From W1P20-047 sp051878795 (lineage in GTDB: Bacteria > Actinomycetota > Coriobacteriia > Coriobacteriales > Eggerthellaceae), in the NCBI GenBank assembly GCA_051878795.1, contig JBJEKU010000092.1, forward strand, positions 1-37,526: a stretch of 37,526 bases of DNA, read 5' to 3'. Every line of letters starts with the position of its first letter. The stretch's first letter is position 1. A program made the translations under genes and the position numbers. The notes below the pieces were generated by a model. The model was given only the letters and a program-made list of their open reading frames with translations, had not been told where the DNA came from and did no database searches. Positions 15,514 to 23,562 of the stretch are shown here, one piece after another.

Positions 15514-16212
15514 CTAGCCTTGCTTTTTCTGGTTCATGTACGCGGTTATCGCTGCGCCGACAGCGCAGAGGGTTGCAAAATAGGCGCCCGATCCGACCGA
15601 GCAGATGCTGAAGCCGATTTCGCTATTCAGGGTGGTGACGAATGCGATGCAGATGAACAGCAGGATCAAGTCTGCGGCAGCGCCGCCGATGGCGAGCATG
15701 TTCTTCTGCGATTTGAAGGTCTTGTACATGCCTCCCGCCAGGCAGGCGATACCTACCAGCCAAGCAATCATCAGCAGGAAGGAAACGAGCAGCAGCTGAG
15801 AGTACTCGTCGCTGCTGAAATACTCTTCATAGCCGACCAGCGTGGTAAGCAATGAGAGCGGGCTGTACGAACTGCTGATGGATGCGCCGAATGCATTCGC
15901 AACGGAAAGAAGGGGGATGTTCAGCCAGGGAGCGAAGGCGGCAAGGATTGCGAGTGCAGAAAGAACCATCGACGCAACGCTCATGGCCTGCGGCTTTTCC
16001 GAAACGATCCCTTTCAGCTCTTTGTCTTTTTGCAGGTCGAAAGGGAGCTTTTCGATAGAGAACTTCTTCTCTGCGGGGGTGCTGGTTACCAGCCTATCGC
16101 CCAGCTGCTTGCCGCAATGCGAGCAGAACTGGGCCTCTGGCTTCAACTGGGATCCGCATTGTGGGCAGAATCGCTTCCCCTCGGTCTGGGGGTGCTGCAG
16201 CGGAGTGTTCAT
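15514..16212 (-). CDS. Zinc-ribbon membrane protein, copy 2
   Basis: This 232-residue protein has a zinc ribbon at the N-terminus (FCPQCGSQLKPEAQFCSHCG, about 15-34), a charged linker, and a C-terminal domain with four predicted membrane helices (about 78-100, 120-160, 165-190, 200-225). It has no known catalytic motif. It is a clear paralogue of the next protein upstream (16388-17152): same ribbon, same QL...DRL segment after it, and the same helix layout, so the pair arose by tandem duplication. The ATG at 16212 has AAAGGAAC 4 nt before it; a longer frame starts at 16248 but adds residues without a ribosome site. The function is unknown. Confidence 0.82.
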   Translation of the reverse strand: MNTPLQHPQTEGKRFCPQCGSQLKPEAQFCSHCGKQLGDRLVTSTPAEKKFSIEKLPFDLQKDKELKGIVSEKPQAMSVASMVLSALAILAAFAPWLNIPLLSVANAFGASISSSYSPLSLLTTLVGYEEYFSSDEYSQLLLVSFLLMIAWLVGIACLAGGMYKTFKSQKNMLAIGGAAADLILLFICIAFVTTLNSEIGFSICSVGSGAYFATLCAVGAAITAYMNQKKQG

Positions 16213-16387
16213 TCTGGTTCCTTTCGTGGGTGCCTGCAGTAGGTTCAAACAGCGAAAGCCGGGGATGGAAGCGTCGGGTTTGCGACACCTTCATGGAACT
16301 TTGCATGTTTGTTCGCGCCATGAGTATTCGACACGAGCATTTGGGCGAATGCGCATTGGGAGAGGAGGCTGAGATAGGAGCTGGATA

Positions 16388-17152
16388 TCACTTCGCCCTT
16401 TTCTTGGAAGCAATGGATGCTCCTGCTGCACCAAGTACGCAGATCAACGACAGATAGGAACCGGGTCCTAACGTGACCGGGCTTGATACTGCCAAGAAGC
16501 CATAGTTGTATGCGATTTTCAGGTCAAGGAGGAAGAGGAAAGCGATGAGTACCGCAGAAACAAGGGTGGACTTGCTTGTTTTTCCTTTATAGGTCTTATA
16601 GATGCTATGCGCCAGGAATACGAGCGCGACTATCCAGAGGATTGCAAAGAGCAGTACAAGAGCCCCAGTGTTCCGATAGTCCCAATGGGGAGTAAACGAC
16701 TTGTACTGAAAAACAGCATCAAGGAGCAGGATGGGACTGAAGCTTTTTGCGTAGTAAGTACCAGAGATGAATAGCGCAATCCGCGGAACGGTGATCCAGG
16801 GTAAGAACATGCATATGGTTGTAGTGGCGGAAAGCGCGAGGGACAGGGTATTCGTCCCTTTCAGTCGGTTCTTTAGGGGATGTTTTTTCGCTTCTTTCCT
16901 TCCCTGCTTTTCGATTTCGGGAGCCTGCTTGTCTGAGGGCTTCTGTTCCATTTTGGAGCCTTCTTCGTTTGAAGGACTCTGCTTGATGTTGGGACCTTGC
17001 TCGTCGGAAGGGTTTTGCTTTTCCATGGGGCCTTGATCCGCTGCGGGCTCCGTGGGTTGGTCTGACTGCAATCTATCTTCCAGCCGGAGTCCGCATTGAG
17101 TGCAGAAGTATGCTTCCGGGTTTAACTGGGATCCGCATTGTGGGCAGAACAT
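16388..17152 (-). CDS. Zinc-ribbon membrane protein, copy 1
   Basis: This 254-residue protein starts directly with the zinc ribbon MFCPQCGSQLNPEAYFCTQCG. About 60 hydrophilic residues with a repeated K/Q-x-PS-D/N-E unit (QNPSDEQGP, QSPSNEEGS, QKPSDKQAP) follow, then four predicted membrane helices. It resembles the next gene (15514-16212) throughout. GAGGAGG lies 6 nt before the ATG at 17152. The hydrophilic repeat is specific to this copy and is probably a flexible spacer between ribbon and membrane. The function is unknown; proteins with an N-terminal ribbon and a small membrane domain are common in Actinobacteria and Firmicutes. Confidence 0.82.
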   Translation of the reverse strand: MFCPQCGSQLNPEAYFCTQCGLRLEDRLQSDQPTEPAADQGPMEKQNPSDEQGPNIKQSPSNEEGSKMEQKPSDKQAPEIEKQGRKEAKKHPLKNRLKGTNTLSLALSATTTICMFLPWITVPRIALFISGTYYAKSFSPILLLDAVFQYKSFTPHWDYRNTGALVLLFAILWIVALVFLAHSIYKTYKGKTSKSTLVSAVLIAFLFLLDLKIAYNYGFLAVSSPVTLGPGSYLSLICVLGAAGASIASKKRAK

Positions 17153-17413
17153 CCTCTTCCTCCTCTGTATTTTCCAGGTGTGCCAGGAATCTCCCTGGGC
17201 GCGCATTTGCGGGCAAGACTCGGAAGATTCGACGAAACGGATAGCCGTTTACAACTTGCCCAGCCTGCTTTTCGACTATTTCAGGATGTGATTCTGCCAA
17301 ATGCGCATCGGGTTGATGTCGCGTTGGAGACTGTAAAGTGAGTAGGAAAGCAACCGGGGTTTCATCTTTGAACGCGGTTCGAGATGGGAATATGTGCGTG
17401 ACCCATACAAATG

Positions 17414-17440
17414 CGAAAGCCCCTCGACGAGGGGCTTTCG
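17414..17440. terminator. Bidirectional terminator hairpin
   Basis: CGAAAGCCCCTCG pairs with its complement across a single central base, with a realistic loop of five bases. ATTCTTGTGTTG follows on the plus strand and CATTTG on the minus strand. It lies 70 nt after the stop of the MerR gene, whose transcript it probably ends. The 358 bases from 17153 to 17510 hold no gene. Confidence 0.7.
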
Positions 17441-17510
17441 ATTCTTGTGTTGTTTATTCTGCTTGCTGCGGGTGCGGGCTGCCCTCAACGAGGGTGCCGA
17501 TGCCCGGTAC

Positions 17511-18302
17511 TTACTTGATGGGCAGTTGGATTTCGGTGAGCCACTCGTCGACGGATTCCTTGTTCCAGATGCCGTCGATGTACGATTCGCGTGCCAAGCC
17601 GGCGCATTCGTAGCCGTTTTCTTCGGCGTACTTCATGATGAAGGCATATGCCTGGCCGATCTGGTCGTAGGCACCCTGATGGTATACGCTCAGCACCTTG
17701 GTTTCGGGTATCTCGCGGAACCTGATGTTTTCGCTTTCCGTGCCGAAGCCCGTCACGGCCTGGCTGTGGCGCACGCGGATGTCGCGCTCGCGGTATTCGC
17801 CGTCCAGATATTCTACGAACTCGTAGTTGGGTTCGACGCACTTCAGGTCGGGGTTCAGCCGGTGCGCCTCGGCACCCTGCTGGGGAATCCAGCCCATCGC
17901 GTCCGCATATTGGGGCAGGGTGGTTTCGGAATAGTACACGATATACGCGGGGATGGTCTTAACGGTTGCCTGGTACTTCATTTCGTCCTCCTTGAGCAGA
18001 TGGTCGATGACGGAAAGGCTGGCTGCGATCTCCTGCTGCTGGGTGCGGAGCTTTCCCGCATGCGCTTCCAAGATGGGCGCTGCGTCGGCGCCATCGCAGA
18101 TCAGCTTGATCTGCGCGACGGCCAGCCCTAACTGGCGGAAGGCCTTGATGCGCGCAGCCAGCTGCAGCTGGTCCGTCCGGTACAGGCGGTAGCCCGTCCA
18201 TTCGTCCACGTGCGCCGGCGCCAGAAGCCCTTCCTTCTCGTAGAAGCGCAGGGTCTTCACCGTCAGCATGGAAAGCTTGGAGAATTCTCCGATTTTCAGC
18301 AT
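17511..18302 (-). CDS. MerR-family regulator with GyrI-like effector-binding domain
   Basis: This 263-residue protein begins with a MerR winged helix (MLKIGEFSKLSMLTVKTLRF...GYRLY, 1-45), continues with a dimer helix (about 75-110) and ends with a GyrI/BmrR-like ligand-binding domain (about 117-263). That domain includes IPAYIVYYSETTLPQY and a late GLARESYIDGIWN, a typical E-x-Y/W ligand pocket. Members sense hydrophobic cations or drugs and turn on exporters by reshaping a long-spacer promoter. The ATG at 18302 has AAGGAG about 9 nt before it; a TTG three codons upstream is possible. No target gene is obvious next to it. It lies between the zinc-ribbon genes and degV and is transcribed alone. 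Confidence 0.9.
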   Translation of the reverse strand: MLKIGEFSKLSMLTVKTLRFYEKEGLLAPAHVDEWTGYRLYRTDQLQLAARIKAFRQLGLAVAQIKLICDGADAAPILEAHAGKLRTQQQEIAASLSVIDHLLKEDEMKYQATVKTIPAYIVYYSETTLPQYADAMGWIPQQGAEAHRLNPDLKCVEPNYEFVEYLDGEYRERDIRVRHSQAVTGFGTESENIRFREIPETKVLSVYHQGAYDQIGQAYAFIMKYAEENGYECAGLARESYIDGIWNKESVDEWLTEIQLPIK

Positions 18303-18537
18303 GGTTTGCAACTCCTTTCCCTTGCAAACCCGATAGTGGGGCCTGCCCTAAGGGGAGGGTCAATGGGTATTCTCGCATTCTTTTCCATTTTGCCAGCGTT
18401 GGGGAAGCGTGGGGGGATAGGCGGGGTTCAAACGCAAGCTGCCTGGCTGTTGGCCGGAATGAACGGGGCTTAAGCGTGATCGGGCCTTCCGTTCGAGCGG
18501 TATCGTCGGGGACGCATGTACCCGGCGCGAAAGCAAC

Positions 18538-18565
18538 ACGGCCCCGCCAGTGTTGGCAGGGCCGT
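18538..18565 (-). terminator. Terminator after degV-family gene
   Basis: On the minus strand ACGGCCCTGCCA pairs with TGGCGGGGCCGT (one T-G pair) around ACAC and is followed by TGCTTTC. The 337 bases between 18303 and 18639 hold this hairpin and the MerR promoter region, but no gene. Confidence 0.6.
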
Positions 18566-18639
18566 GGGTTTGACAATGCAATCAGGCCGAATGGGTCTGG
18601 TTCGGGTCGAATGGATTTGTTGCGGGTCGCAAGGCTTGT

Positions 18640-19527
18640 TTAATCGACCCTTTCGTCTCCCCAGAAGAACAGGGCAACCGTGCCGGGGCCGGTGTGGCTG
18701 CCGATGGTGGTGCCGATGGAGAAGATGCGCACCGGTCCGTCCAGATTGGGGAAGGCAGCCTCGACCATTTCCGCCAGCTCCTGGGCATCTTCCAGGCAGG
18801 CGGAATGGCAAATGTAGGCCTGGCCCTGGTAGTCCGTGCCGTTTTCGGCATGCTCCTTCATCATGTCGAGGGTGCGTGCGATGGCCTTCTTCTTGGTGCG
18901 GATCTTCTCACGCGGGGCCAGCTTGCCCTGGAAATCCATATTCAGTACGGGGCAGATCTTCAACGCGGTGCCCACCAGGCCTGCTGCCTTGGAGATGCGG
19001 CCGCCCAGCACGTAGAAGTGCAAGTCGGTGGAGAAGAACCAGTGATGTACGCGCAGGCGGTTTTCCGTGAGCCATGCGGCAAGCTCGTCAAGCCCCATGC
19101 CCCCGTCGCGCAAATCGGCGGCCTTCTGCACCAGCATGCCGTAGCCGGAGGAAGCCGCGAACGAATCGACCACGATCACGCGGTGCTCGGGGTATTTTTC
19201 GGCCAGCATCTGGGCAGCGATCTGTGCGGAGTTTGCAGATCCCGAAAGGCCCGAAGAGAAGGCGATATGCAGCACGTCCTTGCCCGATTCCAGGATGGGC
19301 TCGAAGGCCTTCAGGTATTGGTTCACGTTGACCTGCGAGGTCTTGGTGGTGCTGCCGTTGCTCATGGCTTGATAGAAGACATCGTAGGAAAGGGATTCGC
19401 CGAAGTCGTCGGGGTATTCCACCCCATCCAATTCGAAGTGGAAGGGAAGCCAGCGGATGTCCCTGGAATCCAGCATGTCCGCATCTATATCCACCGTCGA
19501 GCAGCACGAAAGCACGTAATCGCCCAT
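18640..19527 (-). CDS. DegV-family fatty-acid-binding protein
   Basis: This 295-residue protein has the DegV layout: opening YVLSCCSTVDID, the family TSQVN motif in TTKTSQVNVNQYL (90s), the SSGLSGSANSA turn, VVDSFAASSGYGMLV, and the GRISKAAG motif. DegV proteins bind a fatty acid and in Firmicutes include FakB, which presents the acid to the FakA kinase for phospholipid synthesis. No fakA is in the window. The ATG at 19527 has AGAGGAG 6 nt before it. The EamA gene lies 96 nt upstream on the same strand, so the two may share a transcript. Which acid it binds cannot be told. Confidence 0.92.
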   Translation of the reverse strand: MGDYVLSCCSTVDIDADMLDSRDIRWLPFHFELDGVEYPDDFGESLSYDVFYQAMSNGSTTKTSQVNVNQYLKAFEPILESGKDVLHIAFSSGLSGSANSAQIAAQMLAEKYPEHRVIVVDSFAASSGYGMLVQKAADLRDGGMGLDELAAWLTENRLRVHHWFFSTDLHFYVLGGRISKAAGLVGTALKICPVLNMDFQGKLAPREKIRTKKKAIARTLDMMKEHAENGTDYQGQAYICHSACLEDAQELAEMVEAAFPNLDGPVRIFSIGTTIGSHTGPGTVALFFWGDERVD

Positions 19528-19623
19528 GGTTTGCTCCTCTGCGTCAGTTGTCCGGTTCGTTTGCGCCGCGAACGCGCGGGGACGATGTGCCGGCGTACGC
19601 GGTCCGCGCTCCATTGTAGGCCA

Positions 19624-20541
19624 CTACAGGGCGTGCTGCCTGCGATTTCGACATCTTTTCCGAAGTGATGGGCATGTAGGGGCCTTGCGACCGGCTAGCT
19701 CGAATGCCACGGCGCCTGCGATGATCAGGGCTCCGCCGATCATCTGGAGCGCACCGAGCGCTTCGTGCAGGAAAACCGCGGAGAAGGCAACCGACGAAAG
19801 CGGTTCGAGGTATCCGCAGACCGCGACCTTCTGGGAATCCAGGCGCGATACCGCATTGAAGTAGATCAAGCATCCGAATCCGGTGTTGACCAGGCCCAAC
19901 AGCAGCATCCAGCCGATGTTCGACGGGGGGATGGAGAAGGCGGGTCCTCCCTTGAAGGCCATGATTGTCAGCGCTGCCGCCAGTGCGCCCGCCATCTGGA
20001 TGGCGCCGCGTTTCGCACCGCAGATGCCTTGGGCCTTCTTACCCAGGATGATCAGGCCTGCGTAGGAAAGGGCTGCTATACAGGCGAATCCTACGCCCAG
20101 CGGGTCGGCGCCGGATGCGACCGAGCTTCCGTTCACCAGGCATGCGCCCACGAGCACCAAACCGAAGCAGCATGCCTTGCCAGCGGTGATCTTCTCGCCG
20201 AAGAACAAGGGGGAAAGCGCCATGACCAGAACCGATCCGCAGTAATAGATGAGCATGGAAAGGCCCACGCCGATGCGGCCGAACGCTGCGAATAGGAACA
20301 GCCAGCCGGCACCCAAGCTGGCGCCCGAAAGGGCGAGCAGCACGAGGTTCTTCGCGCCCGGCTTGGCGGTTGCGCCATCGCGGGCTCGGGTGGCGATTGC
20401 GACCGTTCCCATGAAGGCCAAGCCCAGCACGATCCTGCCCAGCACGATCTGGGAGCTGTCTATCGCGATCTTGCTTGCGATGACCCCATTCGTGCCGAAA
20501 AGCAGAAGCGAGGCGAGATATTTCAGCAATTCCTTATCCAT
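19624..20541 (-). CDS. EamA-family (DMT superfamily) transporter
   Basis: This 305-residue membrane protein has about ten helices built as two EamA repeats. The N-terminal half opens LKYLASLLLFGTNGVIASKIA, and the repeat ends are GSVLVMALSPLFFGEKITAGKA and EPLSSVAFSAVFLHEALGALQ, the usual E-P...E-x-L signature. Members export amino acids or metabolites, and no substrate can be named. The start was set at the ATG at 20541 because the first membrane helix follows at once. An ATG at 20574 is also possible, and both have weak ribosome sites. The gene is divergent from a LysR gene, its likely regulator, across a 92-base gap. Confidence 0.88.
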   Translation of the reverse strand: MDKELLKYLASLLLFGTNGVIASKIAIDSSQIVLGRIVLGLAFMGTVAIATRARDGATAKPGAKNLVLLALSGASLGAGWLFLFAAFGRIGVGLSMLIYYCGSVLVMALSPLFFGEKITAGKACCFGLVLVGACLVNGSSVASGADPLGVGFACIAALSYAGLIILGKKAQGICGAKRGAIQMAGALAAALTIMAFKGGPAFSIPPSNIGWMLLLGLVNTGFGCLIYFNAVSRLDSQKVAVCGYLEPLSSVAFSAVFLHEALGALQMIGGALIIAGAVAFELAGRKAPTCPSLRKRCRNRRQHAL

Positions 20542-20583
20542 AGCCCAATGGTAATCGCGTACATCGTTCGACATTATGCGATA

Positions 20584-20613
20584 TATTGCAAACAAGATTT
20601 CGAAATATGCAAT
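20584..20613. promoter_or_regulatory. Inverted repeat in the EamA/LysR divergent promoter
   Basis: ATTGCA at 20584-20589 and TGCAAT at 20608-20613 flank an AT-rich centre with TTCGAA. The position, within the 92-base gap, suits a LysR-type binding site. Minus-strand bases near 20576-20582 (CATAAT-like) could be a -10 for the transporter gene. Confidence 0.4.
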
Positions 20614-20633
20614 GAAAAAGGGAGGGGGAGCGA

Positions 20634-21500
20634 ATGGAAGCGGACTTTCAAAGGTGCCGGGCATTCGTGGTGGCGGCGGAGGTGGGCAGCTATTCCGAGG
20701 CATCGAAGGCCTTGGGGTATTCGGTTTCCAGCGTGAGCCGCATGATCGCCGATTTGGAACGCACGTGCGGGTTCAAGGTGCTGGAAAAAGGGCGCTTCGG
20801 CGTGAGGCCGACTCTGCAGGGTGCAGAGCTGCTTCCCCATGCCCGGCGCATCGTTTCGGAATGCTCGCGGTTTTCGGAAGTGGCGGAGATGATCTGCGAC
20901 GGCGGGAAGGGCGTGGTGCGCATCGGGTCCATTTCCAGCGTGGGTATGGAGCTTCTCCCGCGCATGATGGGCGACTACCTGCGCAGCAAGCCGGGAGTGT
21001 CCTTCGAGGTGACGCCCGGGGATTATCGTCAGATCGAGAATATGGTGCGGTCGGGGCAGGTGGACTTCGGCACGGTGCGTGACCCGGTGCCGGCCGATTT
21101 GGAATCGTGCCTGCTGTTCGAAGACGAGCTGGTTGCGGTGCTGCCGCAAGACCACGCCTTGGCGCAACGCGATTTCGTGACGGTGGACGATCTGGCAGGC
21201 AGCCCCTTCATTGCATTGGAAAAGCCCGAAAGCGGGCTTTCGGAAGTCGCGGACCTGATGGGTTCGGCGGCGGTGCGCTTCGAACCCGCCTTTTCGGTAT
21301 GGGACGACTTTGCCGCCATGGCCATGGTGGAAGCGGGCTTGGGGGTTGCGGTGCTGCCGGAGACCATGATGCTGCATGCCAGGTTCGACCTTGCAGTGGT
21401 TCCCATCCGGCCTTCCAACAGGAGGAGCGTCTACCTTGCCTGGCGATCTTCTGCGGAACTGGGCCCCGCGGCACGCGCATTCCTGGAAATCGTGCAGTAG
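20634..21500 (+). CDS. LysR-family transcriptional regulator
   Basis: This 288-residue protein has a LysR winged helix at the start (CRAFVVAAEVGSYSEASKALGYSVSSVSRMIADLE, about 8-42), a linker helix and a two-lobed periplasmic-binding-protein-like effector domain (about 92-288). That domain contains GKGVVRIGSISSVG and the usual late AGLGVAVLPE. GGGAGGGGGAG lies just before the ATG. LysR genes usually control the divergent neighbour, here the EamA transporter, in response to its substrate or a related metabolite. That link is inference from layout. A GC hairpin follows the stop. Confidence 0.93.
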   Translation: MEADFQRCRAFVVAAEVGSYSEASKALGYSVSSVSRMIADLERTCGFKVLEKGRFGVRPTLQGAELLPHARRIVSECSRFSEVAEMICDGGKGVVRIGSISSVGMELLPRMMGDYLRSKPGVSFEVTPGDYRQIENMVRSGQVDFGTVRDPVPADLESCLLFEDELVAVLPQDHALAQRDFVTVDDLAGSPFIALEKPESGLSEVADLMGSAAVRFEPAFSVWDDFAAMAMVEAGLGVAVLPETMMLHARFDLAVVPIRPSNRRSVYLAWRSSAELGPAARAFLEIVQ

Positions 21501-21508
21501 AACGTCAT

Positions 21509-21541
21509 CGAGCCCTGGCTCCTTGAGGGATCCAGGGCTCG
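21509..21541 (+). terminator. Hairpin after the LysR gene
   Basis: A perfect ten-base-pair stem CGAGCCCTGG / CCAGGGCTCG with a 13-base loop starts 8 nt after the stop codon. GATTAAGG follows rather than a T run, so this is a moderate-strength call. It separates convergent genes. Confidence 0.5.
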
Positions 21542-21673
21542 GATTAAGGCGGCTTATGCGGCTGGGCTTGCCGGCTTGCCTGCCGGCGCCGATGCAGCTG
21601 GCTTCATCGATGATCGCCGTGGTTCGGCGCAACAAATGTCACGTTTGCGCCTTGCCTTCGCTTTGCGTTGCCG

Positions 21674-22627
21674 TTATTCGGCGATTTCGATCAGCTGCGA
21701 TCCGTGCAGGTCGTAGTCGCCCATGGCGACCGCGCGGATGGCGGGGTTGTCGTACGTGGAGTAGTAGTAGGTGTTCGTGTGCGCGGAAAAACCGCTGGTG
21801 AAGATGGTGATCTCGAAATCGCCATCTGCCATGCGCGACGCGCCTTCGATCATGGAAACGCCACCGAGGGATTGGAACAGGCGGGTGACGTTTTCTTCCT
21901 CCGTCTCCTTTTCGGGGTAGTTGGCGTTCAGGTAGGCCAGGCGCACGAAGCGCGAGGGGGAATAGTAGTCGCCGGGCAGCCCGCGCATGCCGGCGCCGGC
22001 GCCGTAGGGTGCCAGCTGGGCTTCGCGCCAGGTGCGGGTGGGCGGAACCTCGCTGGTGACGTTGAGGTATCCGCGCAGGTTCTCGCGATGCCAGGCGAAT
22101 CCGGGCTGGTTGGTGAGCACGTCCACATCGTTGTGGAAGACCTGCAGGCCCGCATCGGTGTATTCGACCACGATGGAGCGCGTCGCGTCGGCGATGATCC
22201 AATGCAGCTGCGCCACGCCCAGCTGCTCGATGGGAGCCTTGCCCACGATGGCCACGTCTGCCAGCTGGGCTTCCACTTCGTCGACCGTTTTGAAGCGGCC
22301 CGCCACCCACAGGGGGAATTCGTAGGCGGCGATGTTGGTCTTGCCTTCCACGGCTTCGGGCTCGTAGGCCGCGAATCCGGGGAAGTTCAGGCCGGCGACT
22401 GCCAGGCCCCGGTCATTCGCGCAGTCGAAGTACAGGGGGATTCCATCGGCGGTGATACCCATGCCCACCAGGGGATATGCGGTTTCCGTCACGGCACCGA
22501 AGGGGGAGGGGAGCTGGTAGTTTGCCGGGGTGATGACTACCCGCTCGCCGTAGGAGAAGCTCCAGTCCAGGTTGCGGCCGAAGAACATGTTCCCGGCTTT
22601 GTCGGTGAATCGGATTCCTGAGCACAT
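21674..22627 (-). CDS. bsh: Bile salt hydrolase (choloylglycine hydrolase family)
   Basis: This 317-residue Ntn hydrolase starts MCSG, so the nucleophile Cys2 is freed by removal of Met1. The other known active-site residues of bile salt hydrolases are present: R18 and D21 in FFGRNLDW, N81 in AGLNFPG, an Asn in VLTNQPGFAWH and an Arg in SPSRFVRLAY. Asn at position 81, where penicillin V acylases usually have Tyr, favours bile salts. Much of the sequence follows the Clostridium perfringens enzyme as I remember it (EGKTNI, LHW, GLPGD, YYYSTYDN). It splits glycine or taurine from conjugated bile acids in the cytoplasm. GAGGAGG lies before the ATG. A TetR gene and a MATE exporter gene follow to the right. 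Confidence 0.93.
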   Translation of the reverse strand: MCSGIRFTDKAGNMFFGRNLDWSFSYGERVVITPANYQLPSPFGAVTETAYPLVGMGITADGIPLYFDCANDRGLAVAGLNFPGFAAYEPEAVEGKTNIAAYEFPLWVAGRFKTVDEVEAQLADVAIVGKAPIEQLGVAQLHWIIADATRSIVVEYTDAGLQVFHNDVDVLTNQPGFAWHRENLRGYLNVTSEVPPTRTWREAQLAPYGAGAGMRGLPGDYYSPSRFVRLAYLNANYPEKETEEENVTRLFQSLGGVSMIEGASRMADGDFEITIFTSGFSAHTNTYYYSTYDNPAIRAVAMGDYDLHGSQLIEIAE

Positions 22628-22694
22628 AGGGGACCTCCTCGTAGTCGGGCCGGCCGGCTGCGGCGGGCGCTCGTTTGCGTGTCAGGCTGGCTTC

Positions 22695-22726
22695 TTTATA
22701 CAGGATGGCGGAAGGGATTAGCGCAA
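22695..22726 (-). promoter_or_regulatory. Possible bile salt hydrolase promoter
   Basis: On the minus strand TTGCGC (22726-22721) and TATAAA (22700-22695) are 20 bases apart; an overlapping TGTATA would give a spacer of 18. The site is about 70 nt before the start codon. The spacing is not ideal, so confidence is low. Confidence 0.35.
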
Positions 22727-22792
22727 TGGTTTCGGGACCGTTATCGCGCATGCCGTTTCGTTGCCGTGCTGAAACATAGGGGATGGGTTCCG

Positions 22793-23347
22793 CTATTCAG
22801 GCAATGGCCCCTCGCCCAGACGGACGAGAAAAATCCCCAGTGTTTTTTTCAGGACATCGCGGTCTGCGTCCTGGAACCTTACCACTGCGCCTATCATCCC
22901 GTGGACCAGGAAGGTCAGGGCGATGTTGCTTTCCAAGGTTCTTTCGGCGACCCCTATTTCGTCGAGACGTCTGCCCAAGCATTCAGCGAGGTCGTCCATG
23001 AAGCGTGCAACCAGCTTGTTGGTGCCCATGATGTCCAGGGTCTCGGATCGAAGCGTCTTCGAGAGTTGTTCCATCAGCTCGGAGGCGAATCGCTGGGGAT
23101 CGTGGAAAAAGGGTGTGACGTCGGGAATGCCGTCGACCACCTGTCTTGCCAGGCTGCTTGCGTAAGCATCCGCTAAATCGTAGGCATCTCTGTAATGGAG
23201 GTAGAAGGCGGCGGTACTTATTTCCGCTTCGCGGGCGAGCGAGGTGACCGTGATCTTCCGCAGGGGCTTTTCGCCCAGCTGGCTTTCCATCGCCTGCAGC
23301 AGGTGGCGTTCGGTCCGCTGCCAGCGCAGGTCGTTCTTATTTGCCAC
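22793..23347 (-). CDS. TetR/AcrR-family regulator (divergent from MATE gene)
   Basis: This 184-residue protein has a TetR helix-turn-helix at 15-58: RTERHLLQAMESQLGEKPLRKITVTSLAREAEISTAAFY-type, ending with the family FYLHYRDAYDLADAY. An all-helical ligand domain follows. It starts with GTG at 23347, with AAGGAGG 5 nt before it. The divergent MATE exporter starts 215 nt away, and the shared region contains a palindrome over the exporter -10. The simplest reading is that it represses the exporter and is released by a drug or bile-acid-like ligand. The bile salt hydrolase gene lies 165 nt downstream on the same strand, so read-through is possible. Confidence 0.9.
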   Translation of the reverse strand: MANKNDLRWQRTERHLLQAMESQLGEKPLRKITVTSLAREAEISTAAFYLHYRDAYDLADAYASSLARQVVDGIPDVTPFFHDPQRFASELMEQLSKTLRSETLDIMGTNKLVARFMDDLAECLGRRLDEIGVAERTLESNIALTFLVHGMIGAVVRFQDADRDVLKKTLGIFLVRLGEGPLPE

Positions 23348-23452
23348 CGCTTCCTCCTTGGTTGCTTGACGGTTTCTGGGAAAGCGTCAAATAGCTTGCA
23401 CGATGGGGCTATCTGCCAATTGTATCCGCAGGGAATCGGCAGCATCATACGC

Positions 23453-23481
23453 TTGTCAAATATCAAATAAATATCAGATAT
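23453..23481 (+). promoter_or_regulatory. MATE promoter with TetR-type operator over the -10
   Basis: TTGTCA (23453-23458) is followed after 17 bases by AGATAT (23476-23481), and the perfect odd palindrome ATATC-A-GATAT (23471-23481) overlaps that -10. A hairpin with GGCGCTG / CAGCGCC arms follows in the leader before the MATE start. Repressor binding here would block polymerase. Confidence 0.5.
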
Positions 23482-23562
23482 GAAGAAGATGGCGCTGTTG
23501 GTGCCTCTCGAAGGCAGCTTCAGCGCCCCATGGGTCATCGAAACAATCGTGCGGAGGGTGAT

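Noticed and set aside
21674..22627. Penicillin V acylase as the identity of the Ntn hydrolase
   Set aside because: The residue in AGLNFPG is Asn, as in bile salt hydrolases, and the overall sequence follows the clostridial bile salt hydrolase closely.
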